A stretch of 64,000 nt of DNA, from assembly GCA_029962745.1 (NCBI GenBank), contig CM057156.1, positions 25,285,502 to 25,349,501 on the forward strand, written 5' to 3'. The notes below the pieces were generated by a model. That model was given only the letters and a program-made list of their open reading frames with translations, ran no database searches and was not told where the DNA came from. The stretch comes from Echinometra lucunter. Lineage: Eukaryota; Echinodermata; Echinoidea; Camarodonta; Echinometridae. Of the stretch, positions 35,001-47,539 are shown in pieces (within the stretch, counting starts at the first letter, position 1; each line of letters opens with the position of its first letter). Made by a program: the position numbers and the translations under genes.

Positions 35001-37189
35001 ATATAAGAGACAGCTTAGTCAAAGGGTGACTACACTACATTATGTTACTGTGATTTTTACATTAATCTACAATTCTTATTCATATGTTCTCTAAAAATCT
35101 GTTTGATACATGAAGTAGGAAAAAAAAAACCCTTTTGACCCTATACAACTGTAAGTTTGACTAAAAGGATAAAACCAGCAAAACTGCTTATATTACGACA
35201 TATGTATTACAAAAAGAAGTATTGTATTTTAAAGCCGATACAACTTACAACTGTAATTGATTGTAACTTACATGTAAGTACCTACATCTTAAGAATTAAA
35301 TGTAGTTTTAAAAGATTATTTTGAATTTTGCAAATTGTTTTTATAGATCCTCTTTCCATTGCTACATGCAAATACAAAACTTCCATAGCACTGAACATAA
35401 AATGAGCTAGTGACTTAAAAGGTATATGAGAAAGCTTTTTTCAACAGTCAAATTGTGACTGTACTACATTATGTTAATTGTATGATAAATGTAACAAAAA
35501 GAAATAAGCATGTGGAATCTGTTGATTAGTTGATTTTTTTTAGATTTCACATGATAGAAGTATAACTGTGAAGGATCAAAACTGGAAAACTGCCAACAAA
35601 CCTTTTGTCATTGACTTTTACTTATTATATTTTATACACTACTGCTCTCTGAAAAGTCTTGGATTGTGTGATAAATGATAAGAAATAGATAAGAAACTTG
35701 TTTCACTATTAATAACTGACAAAGAATGTAAAATTTCAGAAGAAAAACTTGACATTTACAAAAAATGGAGTAACTGTTGACGACACAAATCTTTAATTTT
35801 TAAGGAATCAGCTGATTTTATTGACTTGATTTTAATTTGTTTTAAGTAGATAGAAAGGATTTGTTAATTTTTTGTTGATATAAAGTTAATTCAAAGTTTT
35901 TCAATTGATATAAAGTTAATTCAAATTTTTTCATTTGATTTGAAGAATTGAAACTGCCTGAAACAAATAATTTGTCAATGATTTGTACATGTTTCAATGG
36001 AAGTGATTTAAATCAATGATTTTAAAAAAAAAATCAAGGTGATTTAAATCGCGATTTAAATCATGATTTAAATCAACGTGATTTAAATCCGCCAACCCTG
36101 GAAGGGATGTTCTTTGGACTACCAGAACCATTGTGAAGGGTAGAATGAGGGGTTGTTTATTTTGTCCGCTTTCTTTGTCCGTCATGTTCATAGTGACATG
36201 TTCAGATGTACATGTCCACATAACACTGCCTGCTAGCTTTAGCATCGCACAAGATGGAATGCAGTTAGGTTTGTCGAATTTGAACTTGTTGCCCTCTTCG
36301 CCATTGTACCATGGCTTGTGACTGAGAGGGTCACAAAAACTGTTTTCAATATCTAAAGAAGCTTATTTCAATAGATCTTGAAATGTTGGCCTAGTTAACC
36401 TTGACGATCAATTTAGCATGCATGTTTGCCTCCTACATCGTGCTATTCCGATCTATTTTCAATATTATTAGTGACAGGATTTTGAATAATCAATCAGAAT
36501 ATGTAATTCCCACTACCCTAATGACCATACTATTGGACTGTATTACTCGCTATTTTTTCCCCCATTCAAGAAAGTGAACCACATTTTACCGGATTTTATC
36601 CACTTTTTGGAAATGTTTGCAGTATTTTACATGTAGCACATTATGATCTAAAGATGTTTTGGTATTTTTTCTTACTTTTACTAAGGAATAGAAATCACTC
36701 TTATTCTTATTATGAATAATTTATGGATCATGCAGGATTGGATTAGCGAGGTACAAATTTGTGATGGACAACTAAATTCTACCATTGCTAAGCACAGGGT
36801 TTTTTTTTGTGTGTGTTTTGTTTGTTTGCTTGTTTGTTTGTTTTTCCCCAAGTGCTTGAAACGTTGGCATTAAAGAATGTAGCAATCCTATAACTGTTGC
36901 GGATTTTTTAAAGGATTCTGAAGCTTAGTAGAGATCTTTATTATCACATTTCTGATATGATAGAAGGTTCGTGGCATGGGTGGCTGATTAGAGTTCTGTT
37001 CTTTTACTTCCTCTTGTGCTGTTGTGGTAACAGTCCACCCATATACCCACGCTCCTGGTGTAGATGTTAATATGCCTCGATTTATTTGGTGTCGCTTGTA
37101 TTGTTACATGACTTACTGGCAAAAGGCAGTCAGTACGCTAAAGTCACCCAAGTTGGGTTCTCTTTTTTTCTTTTTCTTTTTGACTTTTA

Positions 37190-37230
<41 letters not shown>

Positions 37231-40200
37231 TACAGATGAATACTTATCAAAACTTACATTGTTGATGTTGGAGTACCTTTCGTCGATTCATTTTCATGTG
37301 CATTTTTTACAACCTTTGTCATTGGCATTTAACTGTACAGATGTGAATGTCTGCATACCAATGGTTGTTACCTCTTGTATACTGCACTATATGGAATGCA
37401 ATGAAATATGTTCTTTTTGAATTTGTTGCCCCCTTTGCCGTTGTACCATGGCTTGTGAGGGCCTCAAAACTGCTTTCAATTTCTAAAGAGCTAACTTCAA
37501 TAGATCTTGAAAGGTTGACGTAGTGTACCTGGAATAACTTAACTCTGCTTCTTCAGTGACGATCTATTTATTATGCATGTTTCCCTCCTGTATCGTGCTA
37601 TCTCAATCTATTTTTCAATATTATTAGTGACAGATACAGTCACCCAAATAGGGTTCTCTTTGTTAATGTGGTTTTCGGCCCATATCACCCGATACAGTCG
37701 AAAGACTTTGATGTGTTAATACCGGGAAGACAGGGTTAATTTTTTTTTTTCACTTTTACTCAAAATAGAATATTCTTGGTACGGATGACCACTGATCAAA
37801 ACTTGTATTGTTCGTTGTTGGAGTACGTTTAGTCCATTCATGTTAATGCATGCTCCTATTGCAGATATCGAAATGTTTATAATTATGTTATTTAATTTGT
37901 ACTGCTGTGTATCTGTCTGGGCTGTCTGATAACAGGCAGCTAGAAGGTTAAATTCACTCACATAACGGGATTCGAACGATATCTACTTGGTCTATGAATC
38001 ATTTTTTTTCACTATATCGTGCATGTACTTGTACTTGCATCTTCTTATTTTTTCCAGACCTCAACTTTAATTACTCGCTAATTATTTCTTTTGTAATGGT
38101 AATTTATTCTTATAAAAAGAAATTCGGGGCCCCGAGATTGACTAAACAGAAATGGTATTGCCCCTATTCTCCATAACGCTATTTCAAGCCCAGCACTGTG
38201 CTATTTATATTCGATTCTTTCTTGTTCTTTATCTTGTTTTGTCCCATTTTTCTGATGTTTTCGTCTTGTGTTCTTACGTTACTCTTCTTTTGTCTATGTG
38301 TTCGTCACTCAGTTCTCACCTTCTTTTACTTCACCTCTATTCTCTGAGCAGGTCTCTCACTGTATTTTTGATTGATGTGATAGGTCATTATGTCGTTGTT
38401 TGAATTACCATTCAATTCGCTTGATGATAATGAATTCCAGAATTGCATTCTCAATTTTAGTAGTCATGAGACTCCTCGACATTTGAGCAGATCATGTTTC
38501 TATGATGAAAATGTTATTACTGAAATCAACGCTAGAACGCAAGAGTTAAATTTTGATTTTGATTCTGATTTAGCTCATATTTACAACCCATCCAAGTACT
38601 TCACTGTAAATCAATTCAAATCTTACTCATCGGAAAATATAATTGACGGGTTTTCCTTATTTCATTGCAATATTATAAGTATGAACAGGAATTTTGAGTC
38701 TCTAAAACTTATACTTGATAATTCGACTGTACCATTCTCCATTATTGGAATAACTGAAACATGGATAACCGAGTGCCAAGATCAAAATCTGTTCCTTTTA
38801 TCTGGTTATAATTTCGAATCAAATCACAGAACGAATAGACATGGGGGTGGGGTTGGATGTTTTATTTCCAACAAACATGACTACTCCATTATTCCCGAAT
38901 TTACTCTTCTGACTGAGTGTTTGGAATCTCTTTTTATTCATGTAAAAATAAAGGAAACAAAGACATAATTGTTGGTGTAATTTATAGGCCGCCCAACTCA
39001 AACTTAAACTCCTTTTTTTCTCTAATTACAACACATCCTTCAAGATCCTCGATTAAGCACTAAACATTGTTTCATCATGGGTGACTTCAATATTGATTTA
39101 TTGAACACGCCTAATGGTCATTCTTCTGCCCATGAATTCCTCGATATTCTTTTATCATCTTCTTTTATGCCACTTATCTCTACGCCTACCCGACTGACGG
39201 ACACTTCCGCTACTCTTATAGACAACATTTTTGCTAATGTTTTCCCATCACCAAAAGCTGGGATTATTGTATCAGATATTTCAGACCATTTTTCCATATT
39301 TGTCCACTTCCTATTATCAATCAAAGAGGACAAGTCATTTGGCTCCAGACATACCCCATCTTTAAGTCGCCATGTTACAGAAAGAAACGTGAACAGGTTA
39401 GCATTATCTTTAAACCTAGAAAAATGGACTAATGTTTTTAGTTCTAACAACGTTAATGAATCATTTGATAGTTTTACAAACATCCTTCACAAACATCTAG
39501 ACAAAACAATCCCTTTAACTGAAAATAAACGAAAATATAATAAGAATCCGAAACTTCCTTGTATCTCGAAATGTCTTCTACGATCAATTAATAGGAAAAA
39601 ACAATCTTTATTATAAATATAAGTCAAACCCTTGTGCAAAAACTCGTGAAAAATTTACATTTTATAAAAACGTTTTGACTGATTTAATACGAAGTGCTAA
39701 AAAATCTTACTACTCAAAACAGCTAGAAACTTTTAAAAACAATCTTCAAATGTCATGGAAAGTAATTAATAATGTACTTAATAAAGACAATAAAAGGAAC
39801 AAAACAATTGATAAGATAATCTATGAAAACAGAGAAATTGATAAGAATAAAGAGATATGTGATGTGTTCAACAGATATTTTTCCAATATTCGTGCAGAGT
39901 TAGCTCAAAATATACCTGCAGCTAATACTTCTTTTAGTAGATTCTTGAAAAATCCCGTCCCAAATTCGTTATTCCTGTTCCCTACCAATACAAAAGAGTT
40001 ATTCGAAATTGTCAACAATTTGCAAAGTAAAAAGAGTTCGGGACATGATGAAATTGATAACATATTGTTAAAAGAAATTTTTCCGCAAATTGTGCAACCT
40101 CTCGTTCATATATTTAATCTTTCGCTCTCTACCGGATCTGTCCCGAAAAATATGAAGATAGCAAAGGTTGTCCCCATCTACAAAAAAGGTGACCAAACTA

Positions 40201-43200
40201 ATGTTAGTAATAATAGACCCATATCTCTTCTGACCTCTCTTTCAAAAGTGTTGGAAAAAATTGTGTATTCTAGGACTGTCAACTTTTTTCCTCAACAAGA
40301 GGTGTTGTGGATCAGTGGATAAGTCTCCGGACTTTGAACCCACAGGGTCCGGGGTTCGAATCCCACCGCAGCACTCGCGTCCTTTGGCAAGACGTTTATC
40401 TACATTTGTCACTCTCCACCCAGGTGTAGTAAATGGGTACCCGGTAGGAAGAAATTCCTTGAATGCTCGAGCGCCTGATCACGGCAGCCGTGCTAAAGCC
40501 GGGGTAATGATATGCAGCGCTTAGAAACATTTGTATTAAGCGCTATATAAATGTTGCATATTATTATTATTATTATAACAATTAAGTATTTTCTGATTCT
40601 CAGTTTGGTTTTCGTGAAAAACATAGTACAGTACACGCCACTCTGGCATTTAATTTATAAAGTAGCAAATGCAGTTGACAACCATTTACATACAATTGGT
40701 ATTTTCTTAGACTTCTCCAGGGCCTTCGATACTATAAACCATAAAATACTTTTGAAAAAAATTATCTCATTACGGGGTAAGAGGAAAGGCCTTGGAGTGG
40801 TTTCAAGATTACCTATTTGACAGAAAACAGTTTGTTTCACTGAATGGTGAAAGATCTCCAATGCGAAATCTTGAATGTGGAGTTCCACAAGGTAGTTTAC
40901 TTGGTCCTTTACTTTTTCTAATTTACATTAATGATATTCAACACTGTTCAATTTTGCTTTCCTTCATTTTATTTGCAGACGACTCCAACATCTTTTTATC
41001 GGACCCTGACCCACATATCCTCCTTAGAACGGCAAACTTCGAATTGGAAAATGTTTCACAGTGGATAAGATCCAACAAATTGTCAATTAATCTGCAGAAA
41101 ACCAAGTTTATGTCATTTAGTAACTCTGTTTTTCAATCTTCCCTAGATTTGATCATTGACAATGCTATTCTCGAAAAAGTCAATTCAACTAAATTTTTAG
41201 GTTTGACAATCGATGATCATTTGTCTTGGAAAATTCACATAGATAATATTTGCAAAACTATTTCCCGAAACACTGGAACTATCAACAGATTAAAGTACGT
41301 CTTTTCATCTTCAACTCTCCTAATGTTGTATTCTACATTGATCCTACCTTATCTTACTTATGGTATTCTCGCTTGGGAGAACGCCTCTAAAAGTCATCTT
41401 GACAGACTTTATGTACTTCAAAAGAAAAGTGTCCGCATCATATTTAACGAGAGTTTTCACTCACATACTAATCCAATTTTCCATGACAATAAACTTTTGA
41501 AAGTCTATGATTTATTTCATTTTCATCTTGGACAATTCATGCATAAATACAATAAAAAGGAATTACTGAACATTTTCGGAAATCTATTAACTAAAAATAG
41601 CGCCATTCATAATTACCCCACAAGACAATCAAATTTATATCACATACCTTTAACACGTACATTATTTGCAAATAAGATATTTACCTTCACTGGCACTAAG
41701 CTCTGGAATTCATTGGATGACAGCTTAAAGGTGCCTCAAAGCTTGTTCAGTTTTAAACAAAAAATGAAAAAATTCTTACTTAATAAATATGTATCGCTTT
41801 AAAGTTGATTGACCTGCTCTCTTTCTTTCTCTCTCTCTCTCTCTCTTTCTCTCTCCCTTTTCTCTTCATCTCCTTCCACTTTCTTTCCGGTGCCAGGTAA
41901 AAATGTCAGAGGTAAAAATGTCAGAGGTAAAAATGTCAGAGGTAAAAATGTCAGAGGTAAAAATGTCAGAGGTAAAAATGTCAGAGGTAAAAATGTCAGA
42001 GGTAAAAATGTCAGAGGTAAAAATGTCAGAGGAAAAAATGTCAGAGGTAATAATGTCAGAGGTAAAATGCTAGGGTGAAATGCCAGAGGTAAAAATTTCA
42101 GAGGTGAACATGCAAGAGGTAAAAATCTTAGATTTTAATATGACAGAGGTAAAAAGTCAGAGGTAGAAATGTCAGAGGTATGTCAGATTAGAAAATGTTG
42201 AAGTAAACATGTTACAGGTACAGATATTGAATTATAGAAAGGAAGGGGCACGCGAGATATCTGCCTATTTTGTTCAATCTTTCATCGTTTCTACATTACT
42301 GACGGAGTGAGGGGGGGGGGGGGGGATTAAGCATGCATGTACAGTTGAAAATTGTACGTTAATGAACATTGTAAAAACGATGGTGGGAAAAACTTTGACT
42401 TGTAACATTAGTAGCTGACAACATTCATTTTACATGAGTCACGATTATAAATGTGCACATTCCTCTTCGTCTATAAAGCGTGGTGTACGTGAACAATGCC
42501 TGAATATTATTTTCCCAATACGTAGAATAGGAAGCAAGCGAATGGAACTAATTCGATCTTTGTATAGTCGCTCATCGGATACGCTGCGGAATTTACAACT
42601 TTTCAAAAGAATTACCTGTACTTAATTAGTTAATTGTGTTAGCATATGCAAAACATCAAACGTGAATATTTTCTTTCCACTCTGTAATTTCATTAAGAAC
42701 TTATTTCCCATTAATCTCAAAGAAAACAATGGACATCATCCCACGTGACATTTCTTACGCAGAAGGTGCAATTTACTTATTCAATTGTCACAATTATGTG
42801 AAGCGGCCAAAGCTTTTCTAATTCAGTATTCGTAGGGGGCCTACCTGTACTGTAACATGTTCACTTCGGCATTTCCAGAGCTGACATTTTTTCCTCTGGA
42901 TTTATTACGTCTGACATTTTTACTTCTGACATTTTTACCTCTGACATTTTTACTTCTGACATTTTTACCTCTGACATTTTTACCTCAGACATTTTTACCT
43001 CTGACATTTTTACCTCTGACATTTTTACCTCTGACATTTTTACTTCTGACATTTTTACCTCTGACATTTTTACCTCTGACATTTTTACACCGAACCTTCT
43101 TTCCTCCCTATTGACCAAGTGTCTATCTCCTAAATGTCTTCACTTGTTCAGTATTGTTCAGTATTGTTCACTTGTTCATGTCTTGTTCAGTATTGTATGT

Positions 43201-46200
43201 AGATTTCAAAAGTCAGTGTTGGGCTACTTTTCTTTCTTTATGTGAAAAAAATAAATTTATAAGTACAATTCTTTATCGTATTTTTGGGACCTATGTAGTA
43301 CAAGCTGTGCTTTTAATTTAGGTTCCACCACTTTTGTTTTGTATCATATTTCTTACCAAACATTGTGATTACCTTATTGTATTCTTATTTGATACGTATG
43401 CAATCGTACACATTTTTTTTTTTTCATATGAGCTATCAATAATTTCATGTATGATTTATTGTAATTTGTCAATGGAGAACAAAAGTGGAAAAAATAAATT
43501 CAAATCAAATCAAATCAAGTCAAAATATCGACCGGCCCATGGAGATCCCCCCCCCCCCCATCCCACCCCGCCCCGACTTCTCATTGCCAGTTCGTCCCTG
43601 ATTTGAACCTGTTTTCTCAGAATTAACATTTTTATGTACTACTCGATTACCCTTTCCCAATAGACCTGTTTACTAATCAAATTTATGCATGTTTCCCTCC
43701 AGAACCCTTTAGCCCTTTTTTTGCTTTCTCATGCATACAGGTTGGCCCTAACTATCGTTGGCTTGATCGCATGCCCTTTCGGGGTAAGAAAATCTCTTAT
43801 ACAGTATTTTAGATAACACACACAACAGAGACTAATCTTGCAATCAATCGCAAATCAAGAACAACTTTACAATCAGTTGCAAATTTTCACTGTGTTTCAT
43901 TGTAATTAAATGTAATTACATTTTCATGACCTCTGTGCGTAAACCAATTTTTATTTTTATTCTTAACTAAAGTCATGCCATTCATATTCATTCACGTGAA
44001 GCGATATAATAGCATTTTTGGTATCATGTGATAGAGGAGGAATTGAGTTTTCAAATTAATTAAGCCAAATTTATCAGGTATAATTATTTTTCGAGTACTT
44101 AATGGATAAATTTGGATTTCCCTTGTTTGGGCGAAGCACATTGTATTTTCAATTATTTTTCAATATTACTAGTGATAGTCATTGTTTGTCCGTTTGTATA
44201 TATAATTATGCCCGGATCGATGGACTCCTCGGAAGACCAGCTTTTAGCTGATAAGGGTGATCCTCCCACATGTGGAAATGAATAAATAAATTAATGAATA
44301 AATAAATAAATGTAAAATTTGTGGCATAACATCTCTCTTCGCTTCCATACATGGGGACCTACCATACCTACCTACGTATGTGAAATTTTTGTTCACTTCT
44401 TACATTCCTTTCCTGTGTAGACTTTACAGGGCGATGTCCAAGGAGCGATAAACATACCTATTGTCATTTCACTCATCGCGCTCGAGATCTATTTTATCAG
44501 GAGGATAGTGCGCATGTGCAGACGGTTTCTTACGGCAGATCAGGTAATCCTAGAGAAACTAATTCCCAACTGACCATGGCATTTATCCACTTGGGGTTCT
44601 AAAAGGAGACTCCATTACTTTTTTATTTCCTGACAACCCCCCCCCTCCCCTCCCCTCCCCCAAAACATCATCCGTGGGTTGTCCTCACTCCTTCATTTTC
44701 AAAATTTTATGTTATTACTTTCAGAAATAAAACAAAAAATATTTCCTCTTTTGAATAACTTTCTCTTCCCATTATGTTGATAAATGGGACAGAAGATTGC
44801 ATCGACAGTAGTAAAGTTGTAACTCTGAATTTACCTTAAAATGTCGGTCATTTGGCAAGTTTATCTATAATTGAAATTGACCACCTACATGATTATATTC
44901 GTCGCTTGATTATAGAAAATAATCGAAAATTCTCGAAACTGACGTAGGATTTTACCCTAACTGAATTAGGAATGGCTCGAGCTTTTCAAAGTTATGGATG
45001 AACTTAGTGTTTTGAAATGAGATCATAATTAGAGGTTAAGTGTTGGCTACTTTTCAACACTGGACGAGGTATGACGCGAAATTTAAAAAGTGTGTTCTAA
45101 GTCACGGCACCCCCCCCCCCCCCACACTCAGACACCAATAATCAATCAGTAGTGTATCCAGACACTGATGACGGGGGGGGGGGGGGGGTGGGTGGTGGTG
45201 CGTAAGTACCTTCCTTTATCATTAGCCCTCAAAACGGGGTTGAGGATTAATAGGGTATACTATGTAAGCACCCCCACCCTCACCCCCCTTCCTCCTCCCT
45301 CGTTTGATTTTCTTTCTTCGTAGATGATGATTGTTGGTTTCACGTAATGATTTTTGTTATTGTAATAGTCATTGTTTTATTTGTTTGCAAACATAAGCAC
45401 GAGTAACAAGTTAAAAATGGGCATAGATTCCTTCTAAGATGATAAACGACTATCATTGTGCTGGAAAGGTAATTCGTGCAACCAACCTACAAAACAGAAT
45501 TATGTACGATTTAACTATTGGAAGTGACTTTCAGAAAAGATCATAACACGCGATTAATTTGAAGTGTTCCTTTCCAATTTTCCATGGCCTTCCAGTCAGA
45601 GAAGCAATTTGAGGATACACACTACTACATCCGGGTGCGATATCTCTTGTTGCCTGCTGCTACGTGGATGAGGTGAGAATTTGGCAAAAGTTTTTAGTTT
45701 CCTTAATTAGAAAAAGGTGTCTAACTTTCCGAAAAAACCGACCACTACCAATTCATGTTAAAGAGAAACTTGAGATCTGAAATAGAGGGTGAAAGACAAT
45801 TTGTGAGCTTTCTCAATCTTTTAAAGTCGGTTTGGAAAAAAAAATATTGATTTGCTCTTCAAATGCCCTCATATGCAATTTATGACTATGACAAGACGCA
45901 GTTGGAGTGTACGGCGGAACATGTGCGTGTATATAAAGTCCCATAATATACCCATCTCTGTGTGCATGCAGTGCATGATTGTGCTTTTCAACAAGAATGC
46001 GTAGAATATATCCCTCCGGTGATTTAAAAGCCTAAGGGTGTATATCACTGTTAATTTCATACTTAATAAACCTTTCCCATTTGCTTTTAAATATTTTTCC
46101 CCAGATTTTTAATGGCGTTAGAACTCGAGGTTATCTTTAAGTACATTATTGCGTCGGAAATTATCGACACAATTATCGTTTTTTCCATTGCCTGGCAAAA

Positions 46201-46686
46201 TATGGTAAAGAGAAATATTACGTCACTCTTCTGGCAAGACACAAATGCGCAACAAGAAATCTACGAAGACGGTGCTAAAATTAACTCTTTTCGTGATCAT
46301 TACCATGGCATATACGTACATGGGTGTAATTCAACAGTCATTACAATGCAAGTTAAATTCTAGAGAATACTACTACTACTACTTCTGCTACTGCTACTAC
46401 TACTACTACTGCTACTACTACTACTGCTACTACTGCTACTACTACTGTTACTGCTATTACTACTACTTCTGCTACTGCTACTACTACTACTGCTACTACT
46501 GCTACTGCTACTACTGCTACTACTACTGCTACTGCTATTACTACTACTGCTACTACTGCTACTACTACTACTACAACTGCTGCTGCTACTACTACTACTA
46601 CTACTACTGCTGCTGCTACTACTGCAACTACTACTATACTGCTACTACTGCTGCTACTACTACTACTACTACTACTACAGCTACTG

Positions 46687-46729
<43 letters not shown>

Positions 46730-46741
46730 TGCTACTACTAT

Positions 46742-46774
<33 letters not shown>

Positions 46775-46819
46775 AGCTGCTGCTGCTGCTGCTGCTGCTG
46801 CTACTGCTACTGCTACTAT

Positions 46820-46860
<41 letters not shown>

Positions 46861-46942
46861 AGTAAGAAATAAGTAAGATAAGAGTGATAGGGTTTTTATG
46901 TTTAAGTTCATACACTTGTGGCTCAAATACCGGTAGTGCATT

Positions 46943-46980
<38 letters not shown>

Positions 46981-47507
46981 TGTCCTCTTCATCATTGTCG
47001 TCGTCATTATTGTTAAAATTATTTTGTTGTCTGTACACTGGCCATTCGATACGTAACAATATTCGATGAGACTAGCGTAATATCAACACGAGATTTGAGC
47101 GACAGATATCGTCCAATTTCTCCATTCACTATTTTGATATGCAGTCGGAACCAACAAGTCGGAACAGCGACCAAATTATTCAGAAGGTTTTATCCAAGCA
47201 TTCCAGGTAGATATATGTGTATATATCCGTGTTTAATATACATTCTGAATAATTTGTGATAGTATGAATTTTTAAAGCAAACATGTATTTGTGTATTATC
47301 AACAGTTTTCACGGTTTGTAATACAAGTAAGGAGACGTATAGGCTCTAATGCTATTTACGTCATATCGGGGAAGGAGGTCTTCATGGGGAGGTTGGCAGG
47401 GGCGTCCGTCCGTTTTAAGTGTATATATATATATATTTTTTTGGGGGGGGGGGACAAACACCAAAAATAAAAAAGGGGTCCTCTGCTTGAAATTTCGGTG
47501 AGGACAT

Positions 47508-47539
<32 letters not shown>

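Larger units (their letters stand above)
38390..43524 (+). pseudogene. Degenerate non-LTR retrotransposon (LINE) in intron 3
   Basis: Endonuclease landmarks on the plus strand are LFHCNIISMNRNFESL (about 38660), GITETWI (38748), the metal-site segment IYRPPN (38980), MGDFNIDLL (39077) and SDHFSIF (39280). The polymerase follows: NRPISLLTSLSKVLEKIV (about 40210), IFLDFSRAFDTINH (40690), VPQGSLLGPLLF (40880) and the catalytic FADDSN (40975), where Ser replaces the more usual Thr. At least three frameshifts (near 38955, 39070 and 39600), further indels around 40600-40790 and a SINE insertion make it dead. The 3' UTR resumes after a TU-like insertion and ends in (AATCA)n at 43495-43524. It belongs to the CR1/L2/jockey group. 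ORF1 is not seen, so it may be 5'-truncated. Confidence 0.9.

Noticed and set aside
41809..42078. Frame with repeated GKNVR units
   Set aside because: It is the 15-bp repeat of the TU-like element read in frame; 15 is a multiple of three, so any frame stays open. The same holds for 42857-43118.
42434..42625. 63-residue frame in the centre of the TU-like element
   Set aside because: Too short and without any transposase motif; it cannot support calling the element autonomous.
41896..43089. Regular short repeats resembling a CRISPR array
   Set aside because: Repeats are directly abutting with no spacers, the arms are inverted, and the context is a eukaryotic transposon.
46105..46203. Hydrophobic open stretch with AG and GTAAAG flanks that looks like a STRA6 exon
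   Set aside because: It ends in phase 0, while exon 7 needs two bases carried over. Exon 6 joins exon 7 in correct phase without it, so including it breaks the PGFKYSTR reading.
46245..46865. 206-residue Tyr/Thr/Ala frame, and the opposite-strand Val/Ala frame
   Set aside because: Both are translations of the second CTA/CTG array.
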